From contig BSQZ01000102.1 of assembly GCA_033239005.1 (NCBI GenBank), positions 974,001-1,038,000 on the forward strand: DNA of 64,000 nt, in the 5' to 3' direction. Below are positions 45,699-57,421 of the stretch, piece after piece. The DNA comes from Lamellibrachia satsuma (taxonomy: Eukaryota > Annelida > Polychaeta > Sabellida > Siboglinidae). Below the pieces are notes generated by a model. It saw nothing but the letters and a program-made list of their open reading frames with translations. It had not been told where the DNA came from and made no database searches. Position 1 is the first letter of the stretch; each line of letters starts with the position of its first letter. A program made the position numbers and the translations under genes.

Positions 45699-46814
45699 CA
45701 ATACTGTTTAGGCGTGGATGTAAAACGTCTACAAAGTTTACACCATGCGATTTATTTCCTACACATTGTGTACCTACGATTCAGGCCACAGCCGCCAGAC
45801 CGCAAAAAAGGAACAATTAAACCCTCCAACTTGTCAGACAAAAGTAAATTTCGGTTGCATCAACATGAACGACTTTAATAAAAAAATACAACGAATGTTA
45901 CTGACACATTCCAAATATATATCACATACATGCCATGTTTACACAAGAGCAACATGTCAATATTGTAGCCGTGGAAAAACAACAGGAAACTTTAAAAACA
46001 AAGTTGACCAAGTAAAATATATAGAAACATCAACATAATATTCACATGATATATGGGTGTATGTGTAATCGATACTGTGTAATTTATACATTTTGTGTTA
46101 AAACACAACAATAATATGATTGTTAATGAGCTTATGTCATCAACATAGCTAGATATTGAAAACTTATTGTTTGGAATTTCCCATTTGCGTCACTGTTGGG
46201 AATCAAACAGAGACTATAATCATGCTCGTCCTCGGGGGGGGGGGGAGAATTTCTTTTAACTGTAATTTTTTTAGAAATCATCCCAGAAATCCCCTGTTGG
46301 TTGTATACGGTCGAACCCCTCTTTTCAAAACACCGAGGACGGGTCTTTATAATGTAAGCAAACCATATTTCAAAAGCCAATTTTAATTACGACTGTGTTA
46401 CATTTTATCATTGTGGTTAGATCTTTTTCGATTCTTCGAAGAGGAAGTTATTTTAGATATTATCAAAATAAGTAATTGGAAGTGTGCAACCACTTTTGTG
46501 GACAGAAGAGTTTTAACAATACTATTGTGTCAATGCAAAAATTATAACACATTTATAAAATTAATAATTCAATAGTTGTCTTTTTGCTTACTCGGCCACC
46601 AATGAGAATATAACGCGGTTATGTTATAGAAATATTGTGCACGACTGTGATTTGACAGAAACCGTGAAAATAAACAAGAGCTTTGTAAATTACAATAGGT
46701 ATGCGAAGACCTTGTTTGGCTACCATTAAACTTTAAACTTAAAGGCTGAAACGTTCCGCTGTGCCATTTGCACCCAACGACAAAGTAAGTGAACAAGTAA
46801 CAAGTTCAGTATGA
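45699..46814. other. Intergenic DNA, no gene seen
   Basis: Contains a G13 run near 46233. Nothing else recognised. Confidence 0.45.
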
Positions 46815-46924
46815 TCAGCTGTTGTCTTTGTATCGATGCACACGCACAGCGATCTTCGTTCCGGGAATAAATTTCTGAGGATTCTGTAGATACGTGTCGA
46901 GTGTCTCGTTATTCCAAGTGATAC
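46815..46924 (-). CDS. CYCS: Cytochrome c copy 1, exon 3 (Met80 replaced by Ile, short C-terminus)
   Basis: Acceptor ATATTTAG before 46924. Encodes [20 protein letters not shown], then [16 protein letters not shown] and stop (TGA 46815-46817). The segment matches the second half of cytochrome c (W59, Y67, NPxKxIPGTK). However, the Met80 that ligates haem iron is Ile, and the C-terminal helix (LIAYL) is absent. With exon 2 the protein is 92 residues, versus about 104 usually. No stop precedes it, so it may still be transcribed. Confidence 0.78.
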
Positions 46925-47630
46925 CTAAATATGTTTCAAAATAGTCAACAACAAGTCAAGTCAAAGCAGAATATGTATGAATAGTTTCATATTATTTTTT
47001 TCAACACGTTGCTTTGTACATTCTTGAACAATACAAACCGTTGCAAGATCGGTCAACGAGATTTAAAAGAGTTTACCTTTTCTATTTCAGCTTATTATTT
47101 ATGTATGAAAAAAGCTACGTTGGTTTTTTAATCGAATTTGTGTTTATTCAACATTTCTACATCGTATAAAACACATTATAATATACACACAGCAAAGAAC
47201 TTTCTGGTGATTTCCCGCTAGAGGCAGTGTTAAGACATAATGTCAGTGGCCAACAAGGGCTCAATTAAAGGGCTTTTTGACACAAATAGTTGCGCAGTTA
47301 ACACAATATGGGAAAGGTTGACAAAATGGGGTAGTAAGTTAAAATGGTATTTAGGCATATATCGACAGCACGGTTCATGACAAAAAGACGCATGTACTAT
47401 CACGCTGGACGAGGACTTTATTAAGGGGCCACCTCTATTCAAAAATAAAAAATGGTAGTCTATGTTCCAGATTCGGACAATAGTACACAATCTCGCAATT
47501 GTTGATCAGTGGTCTAGCGATATTTTGTTTCTCATTTCTAAAAAATGCACCCACAATAAGAGTAAATATTATGTGATTTTGTTCAGTATTTATAATTATG
47601 TTGTAGTACTTTCACAACCGCGTCACTTAC

Positions 47631-47804
47631 CCCTGTTCCGGTTCGCATCCGTATATGAGAACCCGGGTGCCTGACCGGTCTTGCTACCAAACAGTCCAAA
47701 GAGGTTCGGTCCTTGCTTGTTTTTCGCACCTTTCTCTACGTTGTGGCACGCTGCACACCTTTGCATGAAGAACTTTTTTCCCTTTTGTATGTCACCCATC
47801 TTGT
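47631..47804 (-). CDS. CYCS: Cytochrome c copy 1, exon 2 (haem-binding half)
   Basis: Acceptor TTTCCAG lies 5 nt before the ATG at 47799, implying an intron in the 5'UTR. Encodes [40 protein letters not shown] and TDANRNRG. The CAACH haem attachment motif and its axial His are intact. It ends after the first base of the Gly codon (donor GTAAGT), the intron position known for animal cytochrome c at Gly56. Splices in frame to 46924. Confidence 0.88.
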
Positions 47805-47810
47805 CTGGAA

Positions 47811-48816
47811 ATGTAAGGCAACATCGGCATGACCACAAGGAAACATCACGGCGAGCTTATTTTTGCAAACCTTCACATGCAATTATATATCTACCGTCGC
47901 ATATGTGTGTCAACCATGAGTGGTGCGTACGTTTAAGACTAGTAAAAAAATCCGTAAGACCCGCAAACGAGCCCGAATTATAATCTACGTCCGCTAGTTT
48001 TGGCTCTTCGGACGTATCTCGGACTGATGACATTCTATTCGTATGCCATTTGACAAACGTGGACCGCATCCCGAAAGGAGTGTATGACACGCCGGTAACG
48101 AACGTCACGTTTCAGAACATATGTAAGAGTTGCAAATAAACCGTAAGAGCTGGCAGGCATGCTTTAACAGCTGACAGCAAGTGAAGTTCTATTTAGGTCC
48201 ATAAATTTTACTTCTGCGTTTGCTTTTAGAAAAAGTGAGTAATTTTGTACTGATTCCATGATTCTTTGTATTAATGCTCATACCCTCAACGTGTCACATG
48301 GTGAAATGTGGCCGGCTTCTGTGCTGTATGTATGATAATGTAGAAGGATTTGTATACATGATTGTACTTCTAATTGTATACATATTGTATTGTACCGCTT
48401 ACCTTAAGTGTACAACTGTGTACACTATTATAATAGGAGATGTGACTACAACTTAGCCGCCAGGTGGTCATACTGCTTGACGTTAGAATGCTTAATGTGT
48501 ATTAATATTATGTATCACAAATTATATATAATGATATCCTTTCGTGCTATACATAAAAAAATATTATAATACAATAATAATGTTACATAAACAAGTATGG
48601 TGATATGACAAAAATATACATATATAAAATCTAGATAATTATAACATATGGAGCTATAAATAAAGGAAATAGAACTATTACATAAACAATTATGATGATT
48701 GGGTAACATATAAAATATAGACAATTATATCACATGGTGCTACCGACAAAAATAAATAACAGATAACACTATAAATATAGTATGATAGGATGAAGCAATT
48801 AAAAAGAATGAAACTA
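47811..48816. other. Intergenic DNA, no gene seen
   Basis: An 83-codon minus-strand frame at 48108-47857 has no resemblance I recognise. The rest is AT-rich. Confidence 0.4.
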
Positions 48817-48930
<114 letters not shown>

Positions 48931-49245
48931 CACTAACGGTACTCTAAATAAAAATAGTCAGTCTTTAGCTTGCTCTAAAAAAATGTATTGCAAGGTGCTG
49001 CCACCACTCGTATTACGTGACTATGGACATGAGAATAAGCTGGTAGCACGTGTATGTCGAGTGCGTGTTCTATAGGCTACACAGAAAAGTAGTAGCGACC
49101 CTTCGTAGAACTCCGTACACCAACGTTTAACAACACTATCATGAACACGAACGGGCAATCGTCATCACCAGAGCGACGGACCGTCGACGATTTAAGGTGG
49201 ACATGAACTTAGTCCCTGTTGCTGCTTCAACCAATCAGATGCGTT

Positions 49246-49471
49246 CAGTGGCGTATTTAACGGCGTGGAAGGGGCATTGTACCCTGCCCCTTTGGCTTAA
49301 TTTCTTTTTTCGTATGTAACATGCTGTGTCACTCACTACACGGTAAACCGATGGGTGAACAAGCTTGTCCCCGCTACACGGTAAACCAATGGGTGAACAA
49401 GCTTGTCCCCGCTACACGGTAAACCAATGGGTGAACAAGCTTGTCCCCGCGAGATGCTAGATACACCACTG
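49246..49471. mobile_element. MITE-like element with CAGTGGCGTA termini and internal 38-bp repeats
   Basis: The left end CAGTGGCGTATTTA and the reverse complement of the right end CAGTGGTGTATCTA form terminal inverted repeats. Flanking GATGCGTT (49238-49245) and TAGGCGTT (49472-49479) agree at 6 of 8 positions, fitting an aged hAT-type 8-bp duplication. Inside, a 38-bp unit (GGTAAACCAATGGGTGAACA, then AGCTTGTCCCCGCTACAC) is repeated three times at 49338-49451. Confidence 0.65.
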
Positions 49472-49666
49472 TAGGCGTTACTCAGATTTTTTTCAGTGAT
49501 ATCTGGGCCTTGAGATTTCAAGTCGCAAAATGCACTTAGTATATGTTGCTTATAACTTCAACATTCCACGTCCCTAGTACTTTGACAACATACGTGTCCG
49601 ACAGCAACTCGAGTAAGTGAAAACTAACATCCACTAGATACGGTAAGCTCTTATATAGAGCATTGT

Positions 49667-49780
49667 ATCCGGTCCTTGGAACCGTTCAAAGTGCGCTATA
49701 CTTCACCCCCTGCTCGACCTGTTCATTCCAACACCAGCTCGACTTCTCAGGGAAGAATTCAGCCACGCTGCAATTACTGT
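49667..49780. repeat. Dispersed repeat, copy 2
   Basis: Partner of 40747-40846, with about 13 extra bases (CTCAGGGAAGAAT) near 49750. Confidence 0.75.
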
Positions 49781-50119
49781 TTAATTCTAAGAGAAATGAG
49801 ATCGGTACCTCTGCCACTTTTACACACCTATTGTACGTACATAATAGTTATGCTCTTAGCCTAAGTTTAAAACACATTTTTTTATTTGTGGTATGAATAA
49901 AAAAAATCATCAATAAATGTGACAAATTATAAATATCTTGTATTTTTATTCCAGGTTCAACTAACAAATGAATTATATACATTGACGAATACCATGTATG
50001 TAACATTGTAAACGCGCGCGTATTTGTGAGGATTAAATATTATGTATTATTTGGATAACATTGGCAGATTCTTCAATGATTAGCGAACATCGAAATATAA
50101 AAGAGTTGATGCTCGCCTG

Positions 50120-50491
<372 letters not shown>

Positions 50492-51662
50492 TCCTCTTAG
50501 CTCAAAATAAATTAAGAACAGTGGCCTATCTTAAAATATAATGGATGTAAATGTATGTCTTAAATAACAGCACTGAGCTACTTTTAGGAAATCACTCAAG
50601 ATTCAAACGTACCAATTGTTTTTATAATAGCTCACGCGCCACATCAGTTGGGTTTTGCTGTGTTGCTCGAACAAACCCAAAAAACGTGTTTATTGTCGAC
50701 GTATGCAATCTGTGTAAAGGTAGGAACAATTTTGTGAATATTCGTTGTCCAGTTGAACAACGTTGGCCGGCTTACCGTACAACACCGTAACATAATTGTC
50801 ATATTGACAGGTAATGTATATATAATACAATAACGTATGGTTTTAGAAAATGGTTAGTTGTCGGACAGTGCATCACCAAATAGTTAGCAAAACGTATTAG
50901 AGTGAAAACTCTAATACGTTTAACACCAAAAGGCTTGCATGGGCAGCGCAATATATGTTCAGAATCCTACGTTAAGAGTGCTGATTAGGTTTCCCACAAC
51001 AACAGCGTCTAAAATCAACTTAGTTGGCAAGTTAGTCCATTGATTCATTGTTTACTAACCGCCTCGCGTTCCGATTTGACAGTTCTCAGTTTTGGTCGAG
51101 TGTTTGCGTTGTTTCGAAGCCTTCGCCTGAGGTACATGCTAGAAGATTGTCGGGTATTGACCCATTAGTTGATGAAATATATCAACTTCAAATCACGACT
51201 CTTCAAAACACTAATGAATATTTCAGCCTCCACGAAAAATTACTTTACACCAGAATTTCGCAATTTTAGAACCCAGATTCTCAGTTCACCACTTGCGTGA
51301 TAGTCTTGATTATAGTTGCAAATGGTTAGTTTTTAGGCACTCTTATAGGTGCAAAGGCCCAAAACAATGCCTTTGGTTTCAGCGGGTATATCTGCGATAG
51401 TCTGTTGGGGTTTTATTATCGGATAAGTTGTGTCAACATAAGTGAAGTTTAAACTGGTTTCGAATTCATTGAATGTGCTTTAACAAGTGAACCATTAAAC
51501 TTGCGAATTAGCGTGAGAATCAATTCGATTGGATATACGAATTCCACACAACCGTCTTGGTTTCGATAACAATGAGAAGTGGTAAATGATTCCAGGGTCT
51601 CGTGAGATCGACAAATGGTGGCGCCACACCACGGAACCTAGATAATCGAATAAAGTGATGCC
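50492..51662. other. Intergenic DNA, no gene seen
   Basis: Contains the short inverted repeat AACGTATTAGAG / CTCTAATACGTT around 50890-50920. No coding region supported. Confidence 0.45.
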
Positions 51663-52914
51663 ATCTAGCGGACTCTTGAGAGTACTACAAAAAAGGTTGG
51701 AGGTGTTCCTGATACCAGAACTTCCGATCGAGCAAGCTGGTTTCAGAAGAGGAAGAGGAACGAGGGACTACATTGCAAATCTGAGATGGATGATGGAAAG
51801 AGCAGGAGAACATCAGCGAGACCTGTATATGTGCTTCATAGACTACAAGAAGGCTTTCGACTGCGTAGACCATGAGAGAATGTGGATCATCCTGAAGGAC
51901 ATGGGGGTACCTATACATTTAGTAGTGCTACTGAGAAACCTGTATGCAAACCAGAAAGCGACAGTCAGGACAGAGTTCGGAGAGACGGAACAGTTCGATA
52001 TCGGGAAAGGTGTGAGACAGGGCTGCATCCTGTCTCCTTTGCTATTCAACATATACGCAGATAATATAATGAGAGATGTCTTGGACAAATGGGAGGGCGG
52101 GGTCGGCATAGGAGGAAGGGTGATAACGAATCTGAGATACGCAGACGACACAACTCTAATCGCAGGAACAAAGGAGGACCTGACAGAAATCATGGAAAGA
52201 GTAAGGAAAACAAGCGAGAAAGCAGGCCTATATCTGAATGTTTTAAAGACGAAGGTCATGACTACTGGAGATATTGGAGAGGTGGCAGTGAACGGAAAAA
52301 CCGTGGAGGTGGTAACGAAATTTTTATTTCTAGGAGCATTGATCACCAAAGATGGACTATGCGACAAAGAGATACGCAGAAGAATTGCAATGGGCAAAGC
52401 CGTAATGGGAGGATTAACAACAGTATGGAAATACAGAGGGATTACGCTTCAGACTAAAGTGAAACTGGTGAAGGCCTTGGTATTCCCAATTGTAGTGTAT
52501 GGATCGGAGACTTGGACGATGAGAAAAACCGAGAGGACGAAAATTGACGCATTTGAGCTGTGGTGCTGGAGACGAGTGATGAGAGTGTCATGGATGGAGA
52601 GAAAAAAAAACGTATGGGTGCTCGAAAACGTCAAACCAAAATGGACACTGGAATCAAGGGTGATAAAGGCGGCATTAAACTATTTTGGACATGTGGTGAG
52701 AAAAGAACGTGGAATGGAGAATGATGTGATGCTTGGGGGAATGAGAGGGAAAAGAAGGCGAGGGAGACCAAGAACAAAATGGCTAGACACTATCAAAGAC
52801 GTAAAGGGACCCTCTATTAACAACATGAGACAGGACGCCAGAGAGCGAGTGGAATGGAGAGGAGCTACCGCGGCTGTCGCCAGGGGTCGGACACGACTCG
52901 ACGGCACAAGGTGA
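51655..52914 (+). CDS. Reverse transcriptase ORF of the RTE-like LINE
   Basis: A 419-codon open frame. RT blocks are FIDYKKAFDCVDHERM (residues about 61-76), KGVRQGCILSPLLFNIYAD (about 118-136) and the catalytic RYADDTTL (about 161-168). The thumb/tail carries VYGSETWTMRKTE, ALNYFGHVVRKERGM and RGRPRTKWLDTIKDV. The endonuclease and RT fingers are missing because of 5' truncation. The first six codons (MMPSSG) come from flanking DNA and the target-site duplication, so the ATG is not the element's own. No internal stop or shift. It cannot be autonomous. Confidence 0.9.
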   Translation: MMPSSGLLRVLQKRLEVFLIPELPIEQAGFRRGRGTRDYIANLRWMMERAGEHQRDLYMCFIDYKKAFDCVDHERMWIILKDMGVPIHLVVLLRNLYANQKATVRTEFGETEQFDIGKGVRQGCILSPLLFNIYADNIMRDVLDKWEGGVGIGGRVITNLRYADDTTLIAGTKEDLTEIMERVRKTSEKAGLYLNVLKTKVMTTGDIGEVAVNGKTVEVVTKFLFLGALITKDGLCDKEIRRRIAMGKAVMGGLTTVWKYRGITLQTKVKLVKALVFPIVVYGSETWTMRKTERTKIDAFELWCWRRVMRVSWMERKKNVWVLENVKPKWTLESRVIKAALNYFGHVVRKERGMENDVMLGGMRGKRRRGRPRTKWLDTIKDVKGPSINNMRQDARERVEWRGATAAVARGRTRLDGTR

Positions 52915-52921
52915 CAAGGTG
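51673..52921 (+). mobile_element. RTE-like LINE, 5'-truncated, with 10-bp target-site duplication
   Basis: Flanked by identical ATCTAGCGGA at 51663-51672 and 52922-52931. The insert starts inside the RT domain and ends 7 bp after the stop codon in AAGGTGACAAGGTG, a short repeat tail typical of RTE-type elements. The intact frame suggests a recent insertion. Confidence 0.8.
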
Positions 52922-52931
52922 ATCTAGCGGA

Positions 52932-54070
52932 ATAAATTGGTATGCCTTAATGCGACGGAAATTCACAACGGTGGCGCTAGTTACCAAGCTTTTACTTCAA
53001 ATGTCGTTTGATATTGTAGATTAAATATGAAAGCTAAATAATACTTCGGGTTTACCTGAATAATCATATACTGTATATATGCAAGTTATCGGTAAGATTA
53101 GTTTGAAGCAGCAAAAGCATCTTAAGCCATCCTACACACCCGCGGCCTTTCGAACCGCGCTAAACGCGCGACGCGTCTTGAAATTGGTCAGAAACGTGCG
53201 TATGCAATCGATACCGTACAAGAATCGCACGCTTAAAATAGTAACTATAAATCCACCAGGTGGCGCTATCGCGAAATATAAGCCGTCAACGCTAAAAAGG
53301 CTGGCTTCATACTGAAGATATCAGTGGTACCTTCAGATCTATTTAGCGAATACTTTTTCCAATATGCTGTTAACTTGAATCAATACGTGCAATCACGGTG
53401 TTAGCAGATGTATTGTCTTGACATTTTTTTAATGCTTAATGCATGTCTGTATAATAAAAAAAGTTGTTTGTAGATTCAAAATATTACAAGGTACTGAAAA
53501 TAAATACAAACCATCACATAATTACCAAAACAAATTCTTAACAAACAAACAAACCGTACAATAGTAGCCTGGTATTTCCGTTTAGTCATACTTTCATACC
53601 AACATATCACTAGATATGTGTTAAAGTTGTCATTACTGTGCCGTGCAGTTGGTTTTGTGCAAAAATATAGTTTTCACGATTTGAATCCACTGTTTGTTCA
53701 CTTCATGTTGATCCTCCGAATAATTGGTATACAAGTGAACCAATTTAAGCAATGGCTTAGAACACAACTGCTAAAATTCAGGAACTCATTTAGCCAGTGT
53801 TCCCAATACACATTTAACACAATGCAGAAAACGACAAACTATGAAATATGTGTATATTGCTAACTTACACACTGTCCTTCCTACGTGCATACTGAAGCTT
53901 GCACGAAGCCAGAATGTAAGCCAGGAACACCCTCTGGTAAACCCTGCATGAATTTAGCAAAAGTAGTCTTGGACTGGACTAGGATTAGTAAGAAAATAAA
54001 TTGTGTAAATTCAAAAATGCAGAAAACACCACCACTGAGATTATAAATGACTAAAGCCAGGAACACTGTA
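52932..54070. other. Intergenic DNA, no gene seen
   Basis: A 78-codon basic frame at 53079-53315 matches nothing I know. No exon 3 for cytochrome c copy 2 was found here. Confidence 0.4.
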
Positions 54071-54176
54071 AACAGATTTGGTCCCTGCTTGTGTTTGGCG
54101 CCCTGTTCTGCGTTGTGACATGCTGCACACCTTTGGACAAACAGCTTCTTTCCCTTTTCTACATCACCCATCTTGT
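54071..54176 (-). pseudogene. CYCS: Cytochrome c copy 2, exon 2 fragment
   Basis: Acceptor TGTTTGCAG 5 nt before the ATG (54171), as in the other copies. Encodes [20 protein letters not shown] and [14 protein letters not shown], with intact CAACH. Homology ends abruptly after NLF, where the frame runs into unrelated [10 protein letters not shown] text. The Gly56 donor and an exon 3 are missing, so it is a truncated duplicate. Confidence 0.85.
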
Positions 54177-54348
54177 CTGCAAACATAAGACATGGGCATT
54201 AATACAGGAAAACAGGAATACAGGAAACACAAGCCAAAAAACCTGTCCGGTGGAAAGGAATCACCAATGAATTCCTACTGTAGGCACTACTTGTTCTTAG
54301 TATACTTCTGGGGTAGATCATTTAAAATCCCAAACAGTCAAACTGGTC

Positions 54349-54510
54349 ATTAAAACTGTACAATTATCTAGCAGGACAGTACCAACTTTCATATAATTAA
54401 TTGTTCTCACTCGACATGTGGCCAAGGCTGGGCCCAATAACGTAACTGATAAAGATCAAAATATTTTTGTAAATGATTATGAAACTACCAGAAAAAACGA
54501 TAAAAGTGCT
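54349..54510. repeat. Segmental duplication, copy 1 (upstream of cytochrome c copy 2)
   Basis: Matches 56625-56786 in the same orientation. Shared text includes ACTGGTCATTAAAACTGTA, GCAGGACAGTACCAACTTTC and ATGAAACTACCAGAAAAAAC. Both lie upstream of a cytochrome c exon 2, showing that the duplication carried 5' flanking DNA. Confidence 0.9.
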
Positions 54511-54805
54511 GCCTCTTCTGGGCTCGTTCAGGAGATTATTATGAACAATCAACCTTTACGGAAAGGCCTCCAGTCATCCAATGAAGTATCAGAAGGAAGG
54601 ACGCCTCATGTCTGATGGCTTCTCCTATGCATGAAATGCTGACATTTGTGTGCCATGCGAGGGGTGTTTGGATATTCCACCTTCTTCATAAGTGAATCGT
54701 TGAGAAATAAACAATAACCATTTCAGGCGGCAAGACTTCTAGCAACAACAACATACGATGGAAAAGTAAAATGCAACCAACACCGTTGCCACATTTCAAA
54801 CAGTT

Positions 54806-54998
<193 letters not shown>

Positions 54999-55250
54999 AA
55001 CAGCAACAATCAAAATGCCAATTGCGTCCCTGTCATCAATGTGACTCTGACCAGTAGGGTGAATAGTGGCTTCGATGGAGCATGCTGGTGTCACTGGCAA
55101 GCAGCACTAAGTTCAAGTCCAGGATCAAATGGGCTGCACTATAGTTCACTGTACTGATGCACTAACAGCACGTCCATACATCAATGGTGTCAAGAGTCAA
55201 AGGTCAGAGCTATGACCCGTGAACCACACACAGTAGGCAAGAACAATTGT

Positions 55251-55372
55251 CTATTTGCGAGTTTCAAGGTAGGCAATCAGGTTGTGTCGTTCGACCTTTC
55301 TCTTTGTACCAGGGATGAATTTCTTCTGATTGTGTAGGTAGGTGTTGATAGTCTGAGCATCCCAGACGATAC
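55251..55372 (-). CDS. CYCS: Cytochrome c copy 3, exon 3 (Met80 loop deleted)
   Basis: Acceptor GGTATCGT-side TTGTAG before 55372. Encodes [19 protein letters not shown], then [20 protein letters not shown] and stop (TAG). Relative to ordinary cytochrome c, the segment after PGTK that carries Met80 and the following loop is deleted in frame, while the C-terminal helix LIAYLE is kept. With exon 2 the protein has 96 residues and no frame break, so it could be expressed. Confidence 0.8.
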
Positions 55373-55981
55373 CTACAAAATACCACAATTTTAGAGAGTA
55401 CTACACATTTTGCACTAAACTTCGTTATTAGTTCTTTTTAATAAAAATTTAATTTTCATTTTCAACATGCTGCACTATCATAAAAGCGAGTCCAAACTTT
55501 GGTAAAATCAACATATCTATTTGGAACTTCTGCACGAGATTCTTTTACATATGTATAACAAACAAAATCACTGAACTGAACATTTTCTCTAAATGCTGCC
55601 ACCCGTGTACAAAGAAATAATAAACATCACTTTCACAAAGGAGGTGCAGATATAAACTAATTCTTTTTAAAAGCAGCACATTTTCCCAAAAAATTCTTCA
55701 TTTATATGTACTACTTTTTTTTCAGAATGTATATAATAAGATTCATTTCACAAACTGCATTTGTTCATAAGAAGGATCCCACCAACAGAGATCTAATAAA
55801 TTATACTTATAAAAATATCGCACCCTGTAGTTCAGAGGACTACTAAATGTTTAAGTTGCAAATTACGTTAAGCAATTATTAATGTTTTTATGATTAGCCC
55901 TTTTGCTAAAAATGTAGAAAATTGGCATGATGAGTTCGTTATGTCTGTGAAATAGATCCTCGTGACATTTTTCATGCGTAC
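55373..55981. other. Intron of cytochrome c copy 3
   Basis: AT-rich, no embedded feature recognised. Confidence 0.6.
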
Positions 55982-56155
55982 CACGATTCAAGTTTGCCTC
56001 CCTATATGGGTACCCAGCTGATTGGCCCGTCTTGCTGACAACCAGTCCAAACAGGTTTGGACCCTGTTTGTGTTTCGCGCCTGGCTCTGCATTGTGACAG
56101 TGTGCGCACTTCTGAATGAATATCTTCCTGCCCAGTTCCACGTCACCCATCGTGT
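55982..56155 (-). CDS. CYCS: Cytochrome c copy 3, exon 2
   Basis: Acceptor TTTCTAG lies 5 nt before the ATG at 56150. Encodes [40 protein letters not shown] and REANLNRG. The haem motif is CAHCH, an unusual His inside the CxxCH loop. Donor GTACGC follows at the Gly56 position. The exon is in frame with 55372. Confidence 0.85.
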
Positions 56156-56624
56156 CTAGAAACACACAACAACGCCATCTTGTGTAGGTAGCAATGTATT
56201 TTACTTTAAATCTATAAAACCAGCTTGTGTCTTTTTATGGAGTTTATCTATACACAAGTGGTAAGGTCTGGTATGGTTATCCATGGAGTGATTTTATTGT
56301 CAAATATGTTGTAATGTCATTAGGTAGACAAAGGTCAGTGTATGAAGAAATAGTCTCACCATTGTATCCCGCAAAAGGCACATGTGAAGGGGAGAAACGG
56401 GGATTTGTCATATCACATATATGTGATGGACTTCACTCGTCCAAGGTACCTATGTCTCGGACAAGTCAGCAGCACTGGACGCATCAAATAGATCTCAATC
56501 AGACAACGAATGTCATGTAACCCTGTAAATGAACTCAACATGCTTGGGAAAACAACGCGAATATTGCCTGGAGTCATCAGGATAGACGAAGTCACTAACA
56601 CTAGCACAGCCCCATACATATATA

Positions 56625-56786
56625 CTGGTCATTAAAACTGTAGAATTTTCAAGCAGGACAGTACCAACTTTCACATAATTAATTGATCTCACTCGACTTG
56701 TGGCCAAGGCTGGGCCTAATAATATAACTGATAACGGTCAAAATATTGTTGTAACTGATTATGAAACTACCAGAAAAAACTATTCA
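56625..56786. repeat. Segmental duplication, copy 2 (upstream of cytochrome c copy 3)
   Basis: Partner of 54349-54510, same orientation. Confidence 0.9.
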
Positions 56787-57242
56787 GCAGCAACACATAT
56801 AGCTAGAATAAACAATTAGTCCTGCATAACCCATTTAATTATAACCGAGTCATTCTAATTGGTTTTGTGAATTGGATCCAGCCCAGTTGGTAGCACTTCC
56901 TCAAGACATTCATTTTATAACAAACCAGTCGCAGCTTTTTAATCTATGCTTTTATCAATAATTGTTTAAGGGCCATTAGGTATCTCGTATGCAGTAATGA
57001 GATAGCATCTCGTGTAAAACATACAGAGATTTACGCACAGTTGAATGGTGTTTGAAAATCCTATATTTTATTGTTTAATGTCTTGCAGGTAGACCAGGAT
57101 TTAACAGACTATTCGAGTGAATACTAAAACATTTTAGTTTGTCAGCAACAGTTTTCATTCAAAGTGGAGGAAAATTAATTAACACTATTTCAGACTGCCT
57201 TAAATTTATTTAAAGCCATTTGGAAAAACAAAAATTCAGTTT

Positions 57243-57421
57243 CAGTGGAACCTCACTGTTAAGGTCACCTATACGATTGGGCCAAAATGACCTGAATAAT
57301 GAGGTGCTCGCATTAGCAGGACTAATGGCCTACACTTTGTAACATGAATAATTTGGGACTGTCCCATCGTTATAGCAACGTCGCTAAAATGCAGAGGTGA
57401 CAGTAAAGGGAGGTTTGACTG
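57243..57421. mobile_element. Pogo/Tigger-like MITE
   Basis: The left end CAGTGGAACCTCACTGTTAA and the reverse complement of the right end CAGTCAAACCTCCCTTTACT form terminal inverted repeats of the CAGT-RAACCTC type known from pogo-family elements. Length is 179 bp. Flanks read TT and TA, so the expected TA duplication is not perfect. Confidence 0.6.

Noticed and set aside
47857..48108. 83-codon minus-strand frame near cytochrome c copy 1
   Set aside because: It does not match the flanks of the other cytochrome c copies and shows no known motif.
53079..53315. 78-codon basic frame
   Set aside because: No recognisable domain or splice context. Length is within chance expectation.
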